A stretch of DNA of 25,000 bases from Apostichopus japonicus (GCF_037975245.1 NC_092573.1:5425001-5450000); one strand, 5' to 3'; shown: positions 1 to 10,134, numbered from the stretch's first letter. The notes: a model not told the origin generated them from the letters alone. Numbers and translations: made by a program.

Positions 1-26
1 TGTTAACCTTGTTTTTTTGTTTTTTT

Positions 27-311
27 TTAATCCAGGGACAAAAACATATCCATTTGATTCTTTTGTGAATTTCTTGAATAAAAGTACCAGTCTCCTAAAA
101 AATGTGACAATTTCTTTCTGTGACACAGGAAGCACAATTTGAGTAAAAGTTCAGATATCTTTTCCTGTGAAGGGGATGTTACTGTCAAAAAGATGGACAA
201 CCAGGCCAATGTAATGAAAAATCCCCACCACAGATTTATACCACGACATTTTACCATATTTGTCAACCATGGGTTGAGGTAATTGTCATCAAAGTAAACC
301 ATGGTTTCCAT
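27..311 (-). other. Unassigned open frame with one hydrophobic segment
   Basis: An open frame of 94 codons starts with ATG and runs toward the window edge. It has one membrane-like stretch (about residues 26-46, rich in Trp, Phe, Leu and Ile, around WWGFFITLAWLSIFLTV), followed by a Lys/His-rich tail. I recognise no family. No good splice donor or acceptor frames it, and it may be chance in AT-rich DNA. It is listed because the hydrophobic block is denser than in neighbouring spurious frames. A real exon and a TE relic are both possible. Confidence 0.15.
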
Positions 312-773
312 TAATCATTCTCCAAGGATCCAACCTACATTATTACCATGCGATTCACATTTATTTTCTAATTGTTGTTAGTTCTACATCTTCCAAAGCA
401 GCCTTTAGGAAGGTGTGCTGAAATCAATACCATACTATCTTGAGTCATGTTCACTGTGTTAGCGAGAGCTGTGTGAAAAATGTTAATGTTTGTGGTGTTA
501 AACGTTAGGAAACTACTTATTTACAAATATTTGATTTTGGTAAGAAATACTATGACTCCTTAAATCCATATTTAGTCTTCCGTTCAATACTTTACTTGTT
601 TTCATCTTTGAAACTTCAAATGATTTGGAAATCAACATGAGAACTCTTTTAAATCTTTACGATGTCGTTGTTTGTCAGCAACTGTGCAAGTCACAGTGCA
701 AAGGAAAGTGTTAATTGTTTGGTAACGATTATTATGCAATGTAACTTTTAAAATACAAATGAATGTGTGGAAA

Positions 774-804
774 TCGGTCACTCTCTTTGTAAGAGAGTGA
801 CCGA
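774..804. repeat. Perfect 14-bp inverted repeat with 3-base loop
   Basis: The left arm TCGGTCACTCTCTT (774-787) is followed by TGT and the exact reverse complement AAGAGAGTGACCGA (791-804). The stem does not extend on either side, so it is too short for a typical animal pre-miRNA. It could be the centre of an old palindromic insertion or a local replication product. Confidence 0.75.
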
Positions 805-849
805 CAAGTATGAGCAATAATTGTTATATAGATGTATAATACAATGTCA

Positions 850-1290
850 CAGTTAAAAACACCACAGTTTTATTGAATATCTTTGTAGGATCTATATAAA
901 CAGAATTTCTTGTTGAAAATACCACAACAGTTGTAAAGCATAACTTTCAAAGATCTGTAAAATCAGACATTTGTCTGTTAAAAGTAGCTCTGTCCGCTGT
1001 TGTGCAGAAAAACTTTGAAATATGTAACAAAAACAGTTTTACTCTGTTAAAAATACCACAACAGTTGTGCAGGAAAAACTCTGAAAGATGCACAAAAAAA
1101 GGTTTTCTATGTTAAAGATACCACCACAGATATAAAGAAAAACGTATTAAAATGTATAAAACCGAATTCTTATGTTAAAGTACTCTTAATACCTGTAACA
1201 TTAACACACAGGTTATGATCTATACTGAATATTTCTGTAGAATTTACATGATAAAAATGTCACCGGAAAACAAATTTATTCTGTTAAATG
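850..1290. repeat. Degenerate tandem repeat, unit 64-69 bp, about five to six copies
   Basis: A pattern of a TTNTNCTGTTAAAA-like core, then ATACCACAACAG, then a GCAGAAAAACTTTGAAA-like part recurs with starts near 901, 965, 1034, 1100 and 1163, plus weaker flanking copies near 850 and 1265. Copies differ by many substitutions and small indels, so the array is old. No open frame crosses the copies and no function is evident. Confidence 0.6.
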
Positions 1291-2730
1291 GTTTTAAGTC
1301 AAAGTCCAGTAAACCAATTACAACCCATCTTTTTTAAAAAGAAAGCTGTTCCTTTCTGTAAAACAAATTCTGCATGATTGTATGTAAATTATCAAGAATT
1401 GATTGGAAACTCTTTTTGGTAACAGCTGCAGCTAATGTCAGAATTTGTTTTTCCTTTGCAAGCCTTTAAATTTGATACATACCTTCCTTATTTCTCTTTG
1501 TACCACCATAATCTAGCAATATTCAACACAAAACAAAGCTATTACTTTGTAGTAATTGAGCAAACTGAGAAAAATTAATTACTCTAAATGATCTAAGAAA
1601 GATGTAAATAGGTACACGTTCTTGATTAAAATGAATGTTCCGGGTAAAAGTGCAAAACAACATAGAAACAAATACAAAAAAAACAAAACAAAACAAAAGG
1701 AAGGAAAGAACGCAGAACATTGGCAAATATTCTCCTCAGAACGGACAATCGATTTTGTCCTCAGATATTCTGATACCGTACCCAGAGGATCACATTCAAT
1801 GTCATCATCAGGACCAAGTTACCCCTCAAAATAGGACCGCTTTTATCTGTGAACGAAATACAATAAAGAAACAAAATCCAGAAAAGTTACTCAATAGTTT
1901 ATTTAAAAAACAAAACAAAAATTGTTCGCCAAATGAACATTCATTGTCAACTTTAATTAGAAATATTCTATTCTGCTTTCAACTTAGGCAAAAAAAAGAA
2001 GAAGAAGAAAAGAAAATGTTATTGGAGGACACGACGAGCAAAACCGAACCTCAGTTTGAACCTTCTATCCAATATTTAAATTATTTAAGCCAATGAATAG
2101 CATTGTTATACCGACTAGTGTCGAATGTTTTAATAGGATACACCATAATCACTGACACAAAATATCTTTTTTAACAAATATCTGTTTGCTGTCTGTGAGT
2201 GGAACGAATGATTCTTCGGCCTGGCAGTTGTACCAATTTGATATATAACTACTTGAGTAAATCAACTCGATACAGCGGTGGCTAGGATTACAATTTTAAT
2301 GAACGAAGACAATTAGAGATTTTGTAAATCTCGTTCTTCATTTGGTGAGTTCACTTCACTATTTACTGCGTAATGTTGTGATATTTGCGTTCAAATATGT
2401 ACAATTAAACCCCGGAAAAATGAACTTGGTTGGATATGAAATGCTTCGAAACCAAGACTTGTAAGAACTTAGAGCAGGTCTAAACGTATACTATTTAACT
2501 TCATTACATTGAAGCTGTGGGACCATATGAGAATTCACAACTGCATTTTCCACTTTTTTTTTGTCTATTTAGTAGCAGTATTCCGCAAGTAAAATTATTT
2601 TGTTAGCGCAAATTTGGGGATTTGATGTAAGTTTTAAGACGTAATAGAACTTACTATACAATTGATATAAACTATTACAATGCAAAACTTAATTCATTCT
2701 CATATGTTGTTAATTGTTTAGTTCTATTGA

Positions 2731-2764
2731 GACCACCCCACCTCAGGGAGGTGAGGGGTCGGTC
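2731..2764. repeat. Short imperfect GC-rich hairpin
   Basis: GACCACCCCACCT pairs imperfectly with AGGTGAGGGGTCGGTC around a short loop. It stands out from the AT-rich surroundings, about 70 bp beyond the presumed splice donor at 2835, so it would lie in an intron of the secreted-protein gene. It may be the remnant of a small inverted-repeat element. Confidence 0.4.
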
Positions 2765-2831
2765 AAGACAATATCATTGATTTGAAAGTCTATTAAATTT
2801 TTTTGCTTTTGGACCTTTGAATATAATACAC

Positions 2832-2948
2832 TCACCAGAGTCACCAGAGTCACCAGAGTCACCAGATTCACCAGAGTCACCAGAGTCACCAGATTCACCA
2901 GAGTCACCAGAGTCACCAGATTCACCAGAGTCACCAGAGTCATCAGAA
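2832..2948 (-). repeat. Coding minisatellite for acidic Ser-Gly repeats (9-bp monomer, 27-bp higher-order unit)
   Basis: Twelve near-identical 9-bp units (TCACCAGAG or TCACCAGAT on the plus strand) lie head to tail from 2832 to 2939, followed by one diverged unit. Every third unit from the fourth to the tenth is the T-ending variant, giving a 27-bp higher-order period. On the minus strand they encode Asp-Ser-Gly and Glu-Ser-Gly triplets. All units are 9 bp, so frame is kept. The last unit merges into a GTGAGT splice donor. Confidence 0.85.
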
Positions 2949-4853
2949 CAAATCATTGCTCGGAAAAGTCGATTTAGATCTCTACAGGCGGCCTCCGTAG
3001 TCATGTATCCGGTATACTGAAATAGAAATGTTCTCCCGTCGACACCCCCGTCGTTGGTCAGTTCGAAAGCACGCAGAAACGAATCGGCAGAAGCAGTACA
3101 TCTGTCAAAATCTTCAATGAAATTCAGCAACTCTGATTGAAAGAGGTTCACAAGATCGCTTTCGGCTCGCCCAGATGACATGTCAATACCGTTGGCTATT
3201 ACGTCACAAAGCTGTGACCTGCTGGAAAATCCAAGGTGAGCCAAAATGAACTGCCGTATGACGCGTTCAGTAATTACAACGTTATCTCCTCCAGCATTTA
3301 GCAAAATATAACTGTAGATTGTATCATAATCTTCACAAATGTTGTGAGCGATAGGTAAGATTTCAGCAAGGTACGTATCCACAGATAAGCGAACCACAGA
3401 TTGAAGATTGTTGTCAGAATTGTAAAATTCATTCACAGACTCACATACTTCCATGGCAGAAATATTGTCCAAATCAAAAAGCACCCTTGTCACTTCAACT
3501 CCAGTTACGATCATGTAAATAGCGGTTGGAATCCTCAACGAGATTGGAAAATCTCCATACTGGAGCGGAACCGTAATTTGCAGACAATTGTCCTCAATTT
3601 TTGCCAAGTCCATCTGTTGCAGAGCTACACATGCATCGGTCACATCCCCTGCGCGCGCCATCGGGAAATGTGTCGACAAGGAAAGATTCAAATACCGAAC
3701 ACATCAAAGCCAACCCATTAACAAGCGTACCAGAGCGGAGAAAAGCACCCAAAACATTCGCAGCATGTTGAACATAGAACCCCGGGAGAATTTCACCAGG
3801 GACGGATGTGAAATACCATGTGTCGAAACTTTGGCCTGTTGGTACAGAATAGGGGGGAGGAGTAAATGTAGAGCGAGGATCAAACGCAGTTGAAAGATTT
3901 CTGCAAAATGTTTCCTCGGAGGGCAATGAGTCCAGGTTTATACCAGTTACGATGTAAACGTTGTTCTTGGAGTCCATTTCAAGAAGGTTGGAAAAGGCGT
4001 TTAATAGTCTTCGGCAAATCGTCTCGTCTGTCAGCATTAAATGGATATTATTGATGACACTAGATGCTCTGTTAATAAATTCGTCATTTGATGGGTTCCT
4101 TGAGAGAAACCTACAAAAGCGCATATCATTAACATCAGACAAGGCATCTATAATAGTAATATAGAACAAATTGTCTGATCCTTGCCCTGCGTTATCACAA
4201 ATATTGTCATCTCCGAACCCTTCAAATAGCAGCGCTAACGGATAGGTTACAATCGTCTTGATTCGATTGATAATGCTCTCAATTTGCATACTCAACAAAA
4301 GCCGTAGTGCTGAACAGCCACCGAAGACATCCCCAGAGAAAGGGGAAGGTCCTAGCCATTCAAGAAGCTCAAATGCAATCGACGATAGTTTCTCAACTGT
4401 CGCCTGGTTGTCAATAGCGTTATTTTCAGTGTTAACGAGTGGTTAATTTGTCATCGACCCGAGACCCGTTTCTGTCCAAGAATTGATACATGCATCAATA
4501 ATATTCGAACTACCTTCATTTCGGAGTGATGCTGTGATTTGGTCGCATTCTCTTCTAACGCTGTTATCACCGGCCATATGGTTAAGAAAGGGACCAAATC
4601 GGACACACACCAAGCCAGCGATCACTTGCCACGAAGGTGCGTTCCATGCTAGACCCAGCACCTCCAACACTTCAGTTACAGTGATGTTGTTAACAATTTC
4701 TCCTGGATTTTCAAAAGTCATTAGATTACCGATGACTGGTTGGACGTCCCAGTCTACTTCCCATTCAATTTGACAATCTGGAACCGCTGCAATCATCGGG
4801 ATCAAAGAGAGAGCCACCGTGAAAACAAAGTAGAAACCTTTCTCGGAAGTCAT
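2836..4853 (-). pseudogene. Disrupted gene for a secreted Cys-containing repeat protein with Asp/Glu-Ser-Gly tail
   Basis: The preferred start is the ATG at 4853. It opens a clear signal peptide (MTSEKGFYFVFTVALSLIP, probable cleavage after MIAA); an in-frame upstream ATG at 4934 would bury it. The frame runs to an in-frame TAA at 4443-4445, then stays open in the same frame from 4442 to 3594. A +1 shift near 3650-3700, around a GCGCGCGC tract, moves reading to the frame open from 3691. That last frame carries similar segments and then the acidic Ser-Gly array. Segments resemble one another: an ETICRRLLNAF / ETFCRNLSTAF pattern in the middle recurs as AACRDLNRLF in the last part, each after an aromatic-valine strand-like stretch, so the protein seems built of helical Cys-bearing repeats. 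A GTGAGT donor at 2835 suggests the coding exon ends at 2836 and continues leftward. A TTCCACAG acceptor-like site at about 4878 may end a 5' UTR intron. I recognise no family. One stop and one shift in 2 kb of otherwise open sequence could be a young pseudogene, an allele or assembly errors. Confidence 0.6.
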
Positions 4854-4909
4854 GGCTATGGCTCCGCTAATCTTTACCTGTGGAAGTAAAGTTACAATTG
4901 GAGTGTAGA

Positions 4910-5160
4910 GTAACCTAATGTAAAATGGAGACAATGTCCAATATAGTCCGGTATAATGAAGTCTAGTAAAATCATGTCAATTAAGTAAACTGAGATGAAC
5001 CCCTAAAATCCAGTCAATTATAAGTGCAGTAAACTCTAGTTAAGTTATGTGGAGTTGACTATAGTGAAGTCAGGTAGAAATAGAGTGAAGTAATGTCTAG
5101 CGGATGTAGTGAAGTGATAACAAGTAAAGTAATGTGGAGCCAAGTGTATGCAAGTCAATT
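4910..5160. repeat. Degenerate short-unit repeat rich in AAGT/GTGAAGT motifs
   Basis: Words such as GTGAAGT, AGTAAAGT, AAGTCTAGT and GTCAATT recur every 10-16 bases throughout this stretch without exact periodicity. It looks like an old minisatellite. It lies just upstream of the secreted-protein gene on that gene's strand, so it could overlap its promoter; that is only positional. Confidence 0.4.
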
Positions 5161-5178
5161 CAACGTGCCTTGAGGGGT

Positions 5179-5193
5179 GGGGGGGGGGGGGGG
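5179..5193 (+). repeat. Poly-G tract
   Basis: An uninterrupted run of 15 G after GAGGGGT. Similar plus-strand G runs occur near 5590, 5753, 8899, 9009, 11231, 22055 and 23996. Lengths of such runs are unreliable in assemblies. Confidence 0.8.
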
Positions 5194-5226
5194 TCAGGGT
5201 GGTTAGCTACTGCTTGTTGACAGGGT

Positions 5227-5841
5227 CAGGGGCGGCGATTTGTTTTAAATATTGGGGGGGGACATTTGCTTGGGTGCAGGCGTGCAGCAACTTTCATCCC
5301 AAAATTGTTCGCGCGCTTCGTGATATTTTGTATATATATTTTTTGTGATATTTAGTAACAAAATGTGACACACGGTTACACAGGCGCGTAGCAAGGAATT
5401 TGCCAGGGGCGAACTATCTAAGCGTAGCGCCACTATGAGTTGGCGCGAAGCGTAAAAGACCATTTTGGCCGAAAATGCCTCCCAGATCACTGGAAATGGC
5501 ACTTTCCAGGCCTTGTAAGTTGCATCTTAGCATTTTCTATTTTGAAATTACTAACGATATGATGAAAATATACAACAAATATGCTCAAGGGGGGGGGGGG
5601 GTGTCGCCCCCTTCGTCACGGAGTGTCATTTACATCATACAGCATGTGTTGGATGAAGTTTTAGCCACCGCCAAATATGATTTGGATAAATAATCTCACG
5701 CTTTATTTTCTATTTATAGCCACACAAAAAGAACTATGCCACCAAATATTTGGGGGGGGGGGTGGGATATTAGATACTATATCCCCCACCTAAAAAATTG
5801 GGGGAACATGTCCCCCCGTCCCCCCATGATCGCCGCCCATG
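5227..5841. mobile_element. hAT-like non-autonomous element (copy A)
   Basis: The left end CAGGGGCGGCGAT and the right end, whose reverse complement is CATGGGCGGCGAT, form terminal inverted repeats. The element is flanked by a perfect 8-bp duplication, GACAGGGT, at 5219-5226 and 5842-5849. An 8-bp duplication with CAGGG-type ends is characteristic of the hAT superfamily. At 615 bp with no transposase it is non-autonomous. It contains G-rich subterminal tracts and a core (about 5400-5560) shared with the copies at 7889, 8028 and 24035, including an AGCGTAGCGCCA / TGGCGCGAAGCGT hairpin at 5421-5453. It must be mobilised in trans. Confidence 0.8.
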
Positions 5842-5849
5842 GACAGGGT

Positions 5850-5989
5850 GATATAGCGAGCACGTTTCCAAAACGGAGATTGAAACCTTCCTTCTACTAA
5901 GAGGAACACCGACATTCATGGAGTCAATTCATGAAGTCAGACCCGACGAGGTAGTGTACATGGGGTATCAGCTATGTGTCGCTGGGTCA

Positions 5990-6063
<74 letters not shown>

Positions 6064-6565
6064 TCCAGAAATCAAAGACCCTTGATTGTAACATATATAG
6101 CCAGTTAGCGAGTATAGATTAAGAACTTTAATCACATCAAAAAAGGTCATAAAATAAACTACAGTGTGCTGTTACCAGTTAACATCTTAGATTTACAAAA
6201 TTGTGTACTTCACCGGAAAATTAATCATAAAACAAAATACTTTATAACTACAACTTACCTATTAGATGAGATTTTACTTGCAATGTCTGCTACAAATTAT
6301 GCTGTTTCTTTACTGGCCTCACTTTACCATGTGAAGTAAGCAAAAATAAAATGAAATAAAAAAGCCTGCCAATATCATTGTTCAAACTCCAACGCAATGA
6401 ACCTTTGTTGCCAGAAAGGACGTGATGCTATTGTCACATCCGGATTTTTTTTTTTTATACAAACCTTTGTCACCAGCGCTGAACCAAACAGTTTATAAGA
6501 ATATAGATTTAGTTATGATATTTCCATTTTCCAAAAACCTTGATTTAGGTTCATTTCAAGCTATC
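5850..6565. other. No gene seen; contains TA microsatellite
   Basis: Apart from the TA repeat at 5991-6061, I see no coding, RNA or transposon signature between the hAT-like copy A and the foldback element. Confidence 0.5.
5991..6061. repeat. (TA)n microsatellite
   Basis: About 35 uninterrupted TA dinucleotides. It can extrude as a cruciform and is probably length-polymorphic. Open reading through it (Ile-Tyr repeats) is not a gene. Confidence 0.95.
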
Positions 6566-6824
6566 AGTATGGAGCGCCATCTGTTTCAAAACTATCCAAA
6601 TTGACATCGTTATGCCCAAATTGAGATCGTGGTAATGAAAACGAAATTGATATGTACAAAACGAAGTCGACGTATCCAAAACAATATTCAATACAATGAG
6701 TTTAAATTTGGACAAGTAGATTTTATTTCGAATACATCGATTTTGTTTTCGATAAGTCGATTTCACTTTGAACGTAAACGATGTCATTTTGGATATACTT
6801 TTGGCACAAATGGCTCTCCGTACT
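6566..6824. mobile_element. Small foldback-type element with degenerate 20-22 bp internal repeats
   Basis: The left end AGTATGGAGCGCCAT (6566-6580) and the right end, reverse complement AGTACGGAGAGCCAT (6810-6824), match at 13 of 15 bases. Inside, about eleven degenerate 20-22 bp units (consensus near CAAAACGAAATCGAT) run one way in the left half and in reverse complement in the right half, switching near 6700. The whole is therefore a long imperfect palindrome. I see no target duplication and no coding capacity. The end motif resembles the ends of the much larger insertion at 20020-21038. Confidence 0.6.
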
Positions 6825-7880
6825 TGATTCGGATATCTTTGATTATGGTAAGGTTATAGCTTTACGAATGGGTTTAATGGTTGCATCTTGTCAGCAGGTA
6901 TATCTTAACATAAATTCCAAACCAAGTTGGTGTTCTTGGTTTCAAGAAGGGACTGAACAGTATTATCATCTCTGTTCGTATATTACATATTTTCTCACAG
7001 TTTTTTTGTATTCAATGTAAACTATGGAAGAGGCAATACAACGTTTTACTGGCAGCTTGATTCTTATCATATTTGAACCTCAAAGCAGCATTTAATCGGA
7101 TCGTGCCAGTTACGCCCACTCCCTCCCTCGCAACTACCCCCTGGAGAGAAGTGGGATATGCAAACCCTGATGTTTAACACATTGGCGTAAACCTCGTAAC
7201 AATTAAATGAACCATGATGTAATTTCTATGACAATTATTAACCAATTCGTTTGACATGATAATTACATGACCACCTGTAGTGGAAATTCGGTTGTGTTAT
7301 TTGTAGAGGCGTGCACATGTTTCGTCTGCACGGGGATTATTTGGTACTATGACCTATGCAAATAGGACATACAGTTAATTAGTTTGAAATCGTTTTTGTG
7401 ATATATCATTATGATTAAAGCCACTTTTAGTTCTTCTCACACTTGTGGATTTGTACCCGTATATACTCCAAATACCGCAGGCCAAAAAAGAAGAAGGAAT
7501 TAATCAATTCAATCCTTCACATATCTCATACACTAAAAATGATGCGTTGCAAAGTTTATTATTCATACAACCACAAGTACTTTTGATTATGGGATACAAA
7601 ACTTGCGCAAGAATTCCAAATTGCGGGTACAAACTGAACGAGTACTTAACGTGAGATATATTTTATACAGTATACTGTAGATGCATTGTTACCATGTTAA
7701 TTTGGAGCCCAAAGTCTCATTTTGATATGATTGTATATGTTATTTGTGTTATACAGACTTTATCATCGATTCCTGATTCGAAACACTAATATTGAGACAT
7801 CTTTAATGTGACCCGTTATACATAAATGACTCTGCTCTTAGTTCTACCGCAGACGAATACAAGAGGGTGATTATCATTTA
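6825..7880. other. No gene seen
   Basis: AT-rich sequence with frequent stops on both strands. The short open frames at 6781-7020 and 7445-7654 show no domain, signal peptide or splice context. No repeats or transposon ends are evident. Confidence 0.45.
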
Positions 7881-7888
7881 CCTCTGAG

Positions 7889-8986
7889 CAGGGGCGGCGA
7901 TTTATTTCAAATATTGGGGGAACATTTTGCTTGGGTGCAGGCGCGTAGCAACTACACCCCAAAATTGTTCGCGCGCTTCGTGATATTTTGTATATATACC
8001 AAATTTCATTACGGATGCGGTCCGTCTCATGGGCGGAGATCAGTCTTGGATAATGGTGGGGACGCGTATCTGTTCTCTGATACTTTCTAAGCGGAGCGCG
8101 ACCATTGGTTCGCGCGTAGCGTAAAAGATTTTTTTTGGCAAATATACCTCCCAGATCGCCGGAAATAACACTTCCCAGAAATTTGAGATCTCATGGCTTA
8201 GAAAATTTAAGTTGGGGGAACACATGGGCGTCTGCAGAAAAAAAAATCAGGGGACAAATAATCCAAGTAGACTTTGTATACGATGGGTCTGGGTCCTCTC
8301 CCAGAAAACTATTATAGACTGCGATTTCCTTCCAAAAACAACTGTGGATAAATGTAATAAAGTGAGAACTGCTGCATGTCATTTGCACAATGCTGGATCA
8401 AACTGCGCCAAAGTTCAATACAGGGAAATTTGCAATTCAGCGTTTGGTAAAGACAAATTGGTGGGGACACGGTATATCATGTCCCCACCACTGAAAAAGT
8501 TGGTGGGGACGCGTCCCGCCGTTCCCACCAGGATCTGCGCCCATGGTCCGTCTAGCTAATTAATTTCGAAAATAAGTAAAAAATACTCTCGGTGAAAGTC
8601 TGTGTCGTTTTTTGGTGATATTTAGTAACAAATTGTGACTCGGTTAGACAGACGCGTAGCGAGGAATTTGCCAAGGGAGGGGCGAAGCTTGTGGGCAAAC
8701 TATCTAAGCGTGGCGCCACCATGAGTTGGCGCGAAGCGTAAAAGAAAATTTTGGCCGAAAATGCCTCCCAGATCGCTGGAAATGGCACTTCCTAGGCCTT
8801 GTAAGTTGCATCTAAGCATTTTCTATTTTGAAATGACTAGCGATATCATAAAAAAAATATGCTCTTATAGCCACAAAAAAACTATGCCACCAAATATTGG
8901 GGGGGGGGGGATATTAGATACTATATTCCCCCACCTAAAATATTGGGGGGACATGTCCCCCCCGTCCCCCATGATCGCCGCCCATG
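7889..8986. mobile_element. hAT-like non-autonomous element (copy B), interrupted by a second element
   Basis: It starts CAGGGGCGGCGAT and ends in ATCGCCGCCCATG, with an 8-bp duplication CCTCTGAG at 7881-7888 and 8987-8994. It is collinear with copy A (5227-5841): the first about 110 bp and everything after 8554 align with it, including the core hairpin (8707-8739) and the G-rich right subterminal part. Removing the nested insertion and one duplication leaves about 573 bp, close to copy A. It has no coding capacity. Confidence 0.8.
8028..8545. mobile_element. Second hAT-like short element nested inside copy B
   Basis: The left end CATGGGCGGAGATC and the right end GATCTGCGCCCATG are inverted repeats. 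The 8-bp duplication GTCCGTCT lies at 8020-8027 and 8546-8553, inside the host element, so this one inserted later. At 518 bp it is a different subfamily from copies A and B: its ends carry a TGGTGGGGACGCG-type subterminal motif, but it shares the AGCG...GCG hairpin core (8090-8122). It has no transposase. Being nested, it is the youngest of the three. Confidence 0.8.
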
Positions 8987-8994
8987 CCTCTGAG

Positions 8995-10134
8995 GTAAAG
9001 GGCCAGCAGGGGGGGGGGGGGTGATGTGGTGTGGTCCGGATTCAAATGATAATTTATTCCTCTTGCATGAGAAGATATACTGATACATTGAACATCTAAT
9101 AGATGGTATTGTATTATCTTTAGTATTTCTAGGGAACCTGCATGTCTGACGAGAGGGGGGTGAGGGGGATAAAGCCCAGAGGCCAATTTACGGGCCCGGG
9201 AAAGTATGCAGAAGAACAAGAATGTATGGTGTTCCCCAGACCTGTCTGGCTTTCGACACCATTGTGTATCTGTCATCTTGTCCCCTCTCAGTTGCTTACA
9301 TACTACACATCCATGAAGTAGCATACCTATGAGAGTGGCTGGAATGCCACATGGGAGACAAGGCTGGTATTCGAAGGAACATAGAACTTGGACCAATGTT
9401 ATACTGAGATGGTGGGGTTTGGGGAAGGCCTGCTTTAAGCGGCGTCGAAGAAAATACGCTCAGCAGATTAAGTAATGCTAGGAATTTAGGGATTGCTCTG
9501 GTCAAAATAATTGCAGGTGCTACTTTCATCCTAGGCGCAAACAAGGCCTCAGTGCCTCCGGTTGGATCTTTGAGCCGGTATAGTGTTATTTTATGCCCCA
9601 GTCCGCCCGTGCCCTGATGTATATTACCGACTTCCAATAGTCGATAAAAAAACAAACGTGACAAGTTTGTAGAGTCAGTTCAACTATATTTGACGGTATC
9701 GATAATTGATAGAACCACATACATCGTCGATTTTATAATATAGAACACTGAAGTAAGTAGTTAGGAAGTATTTCATCCAATTTCATCAGGAGATATAGGT
9801 GAACATCGAACTCGAGTATCACCCACTGCTCGTGAATCAGATATATGACTTGATTATATACTTAAAGTCGGGTTTAATTGACAAAATAGCCGTAGTATAG
9901 TAAAGGAAAACTGATTTCAACACACAAACAAAAAAAGTCATCATCGTCATCATCATTACCATCTTCACATCAACACATGGTGATGGAGACAGAACTTCCT
10001 TTCGTGGGAACAATATTTTTAGCGGGTTTCTCTGGTGCTCATATACAAAGGCAGTTTTGCATTGAATCGAAATGAGGGAAGGCAGGGCTGGACGTAATTT
10101 TGTGATGATGACAGCTATCATTCTCTTCTACCGA
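8995..10134. other. No gene recognised
   Basis: This starts with a poly-G run near 9009. A minus-strand open frame at 9296-9664 has ordinary composition but no recognisable domain, and I could not fix splice sites for it. The rest is AT-rich with short stop-limited frames. Short CAT/TCATCATC tracts occur near 9940-9960. Confidence 0.4.

Larger units (their letters stand above)
312..2730. other. Long stretch without recognisable gene
   Basis: I see no coding exon, RNA gene or known transposon end here. The stretch is AT-rich and contains the hairpin at 774-804, the degenerate tandem array at about 850-1290, and A-rich and purine-rich simple tracts near 1670-1720 and 1987-2015. Open frames at 1622-2096 on the plus strand read through these simple tracts, are Lys/Gln/Asn-rich, and look spurious. 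Confidence 0.5.

Noticed and set aside
1622-2096. Overlapping plus-strand open frames of 70 and 153 codons
   Set aside because: They are driven by AAAAC and GAAGAA simple tracts, biased to Lys, Gln and Asn, with no motif.
6566-6824. A 6-bp target duplication around the small foldback element
   Set aside because: Flanks TATCAG and CTTGAT do not match; either the duplication has decayed or the ends are slightly elsewhere.
9296-9664. Minus-strand frame of 122 codons
   Set aside because: Ordinary composition but no recognisable domain, signal peptide or splice sites; not enough to call a gene.
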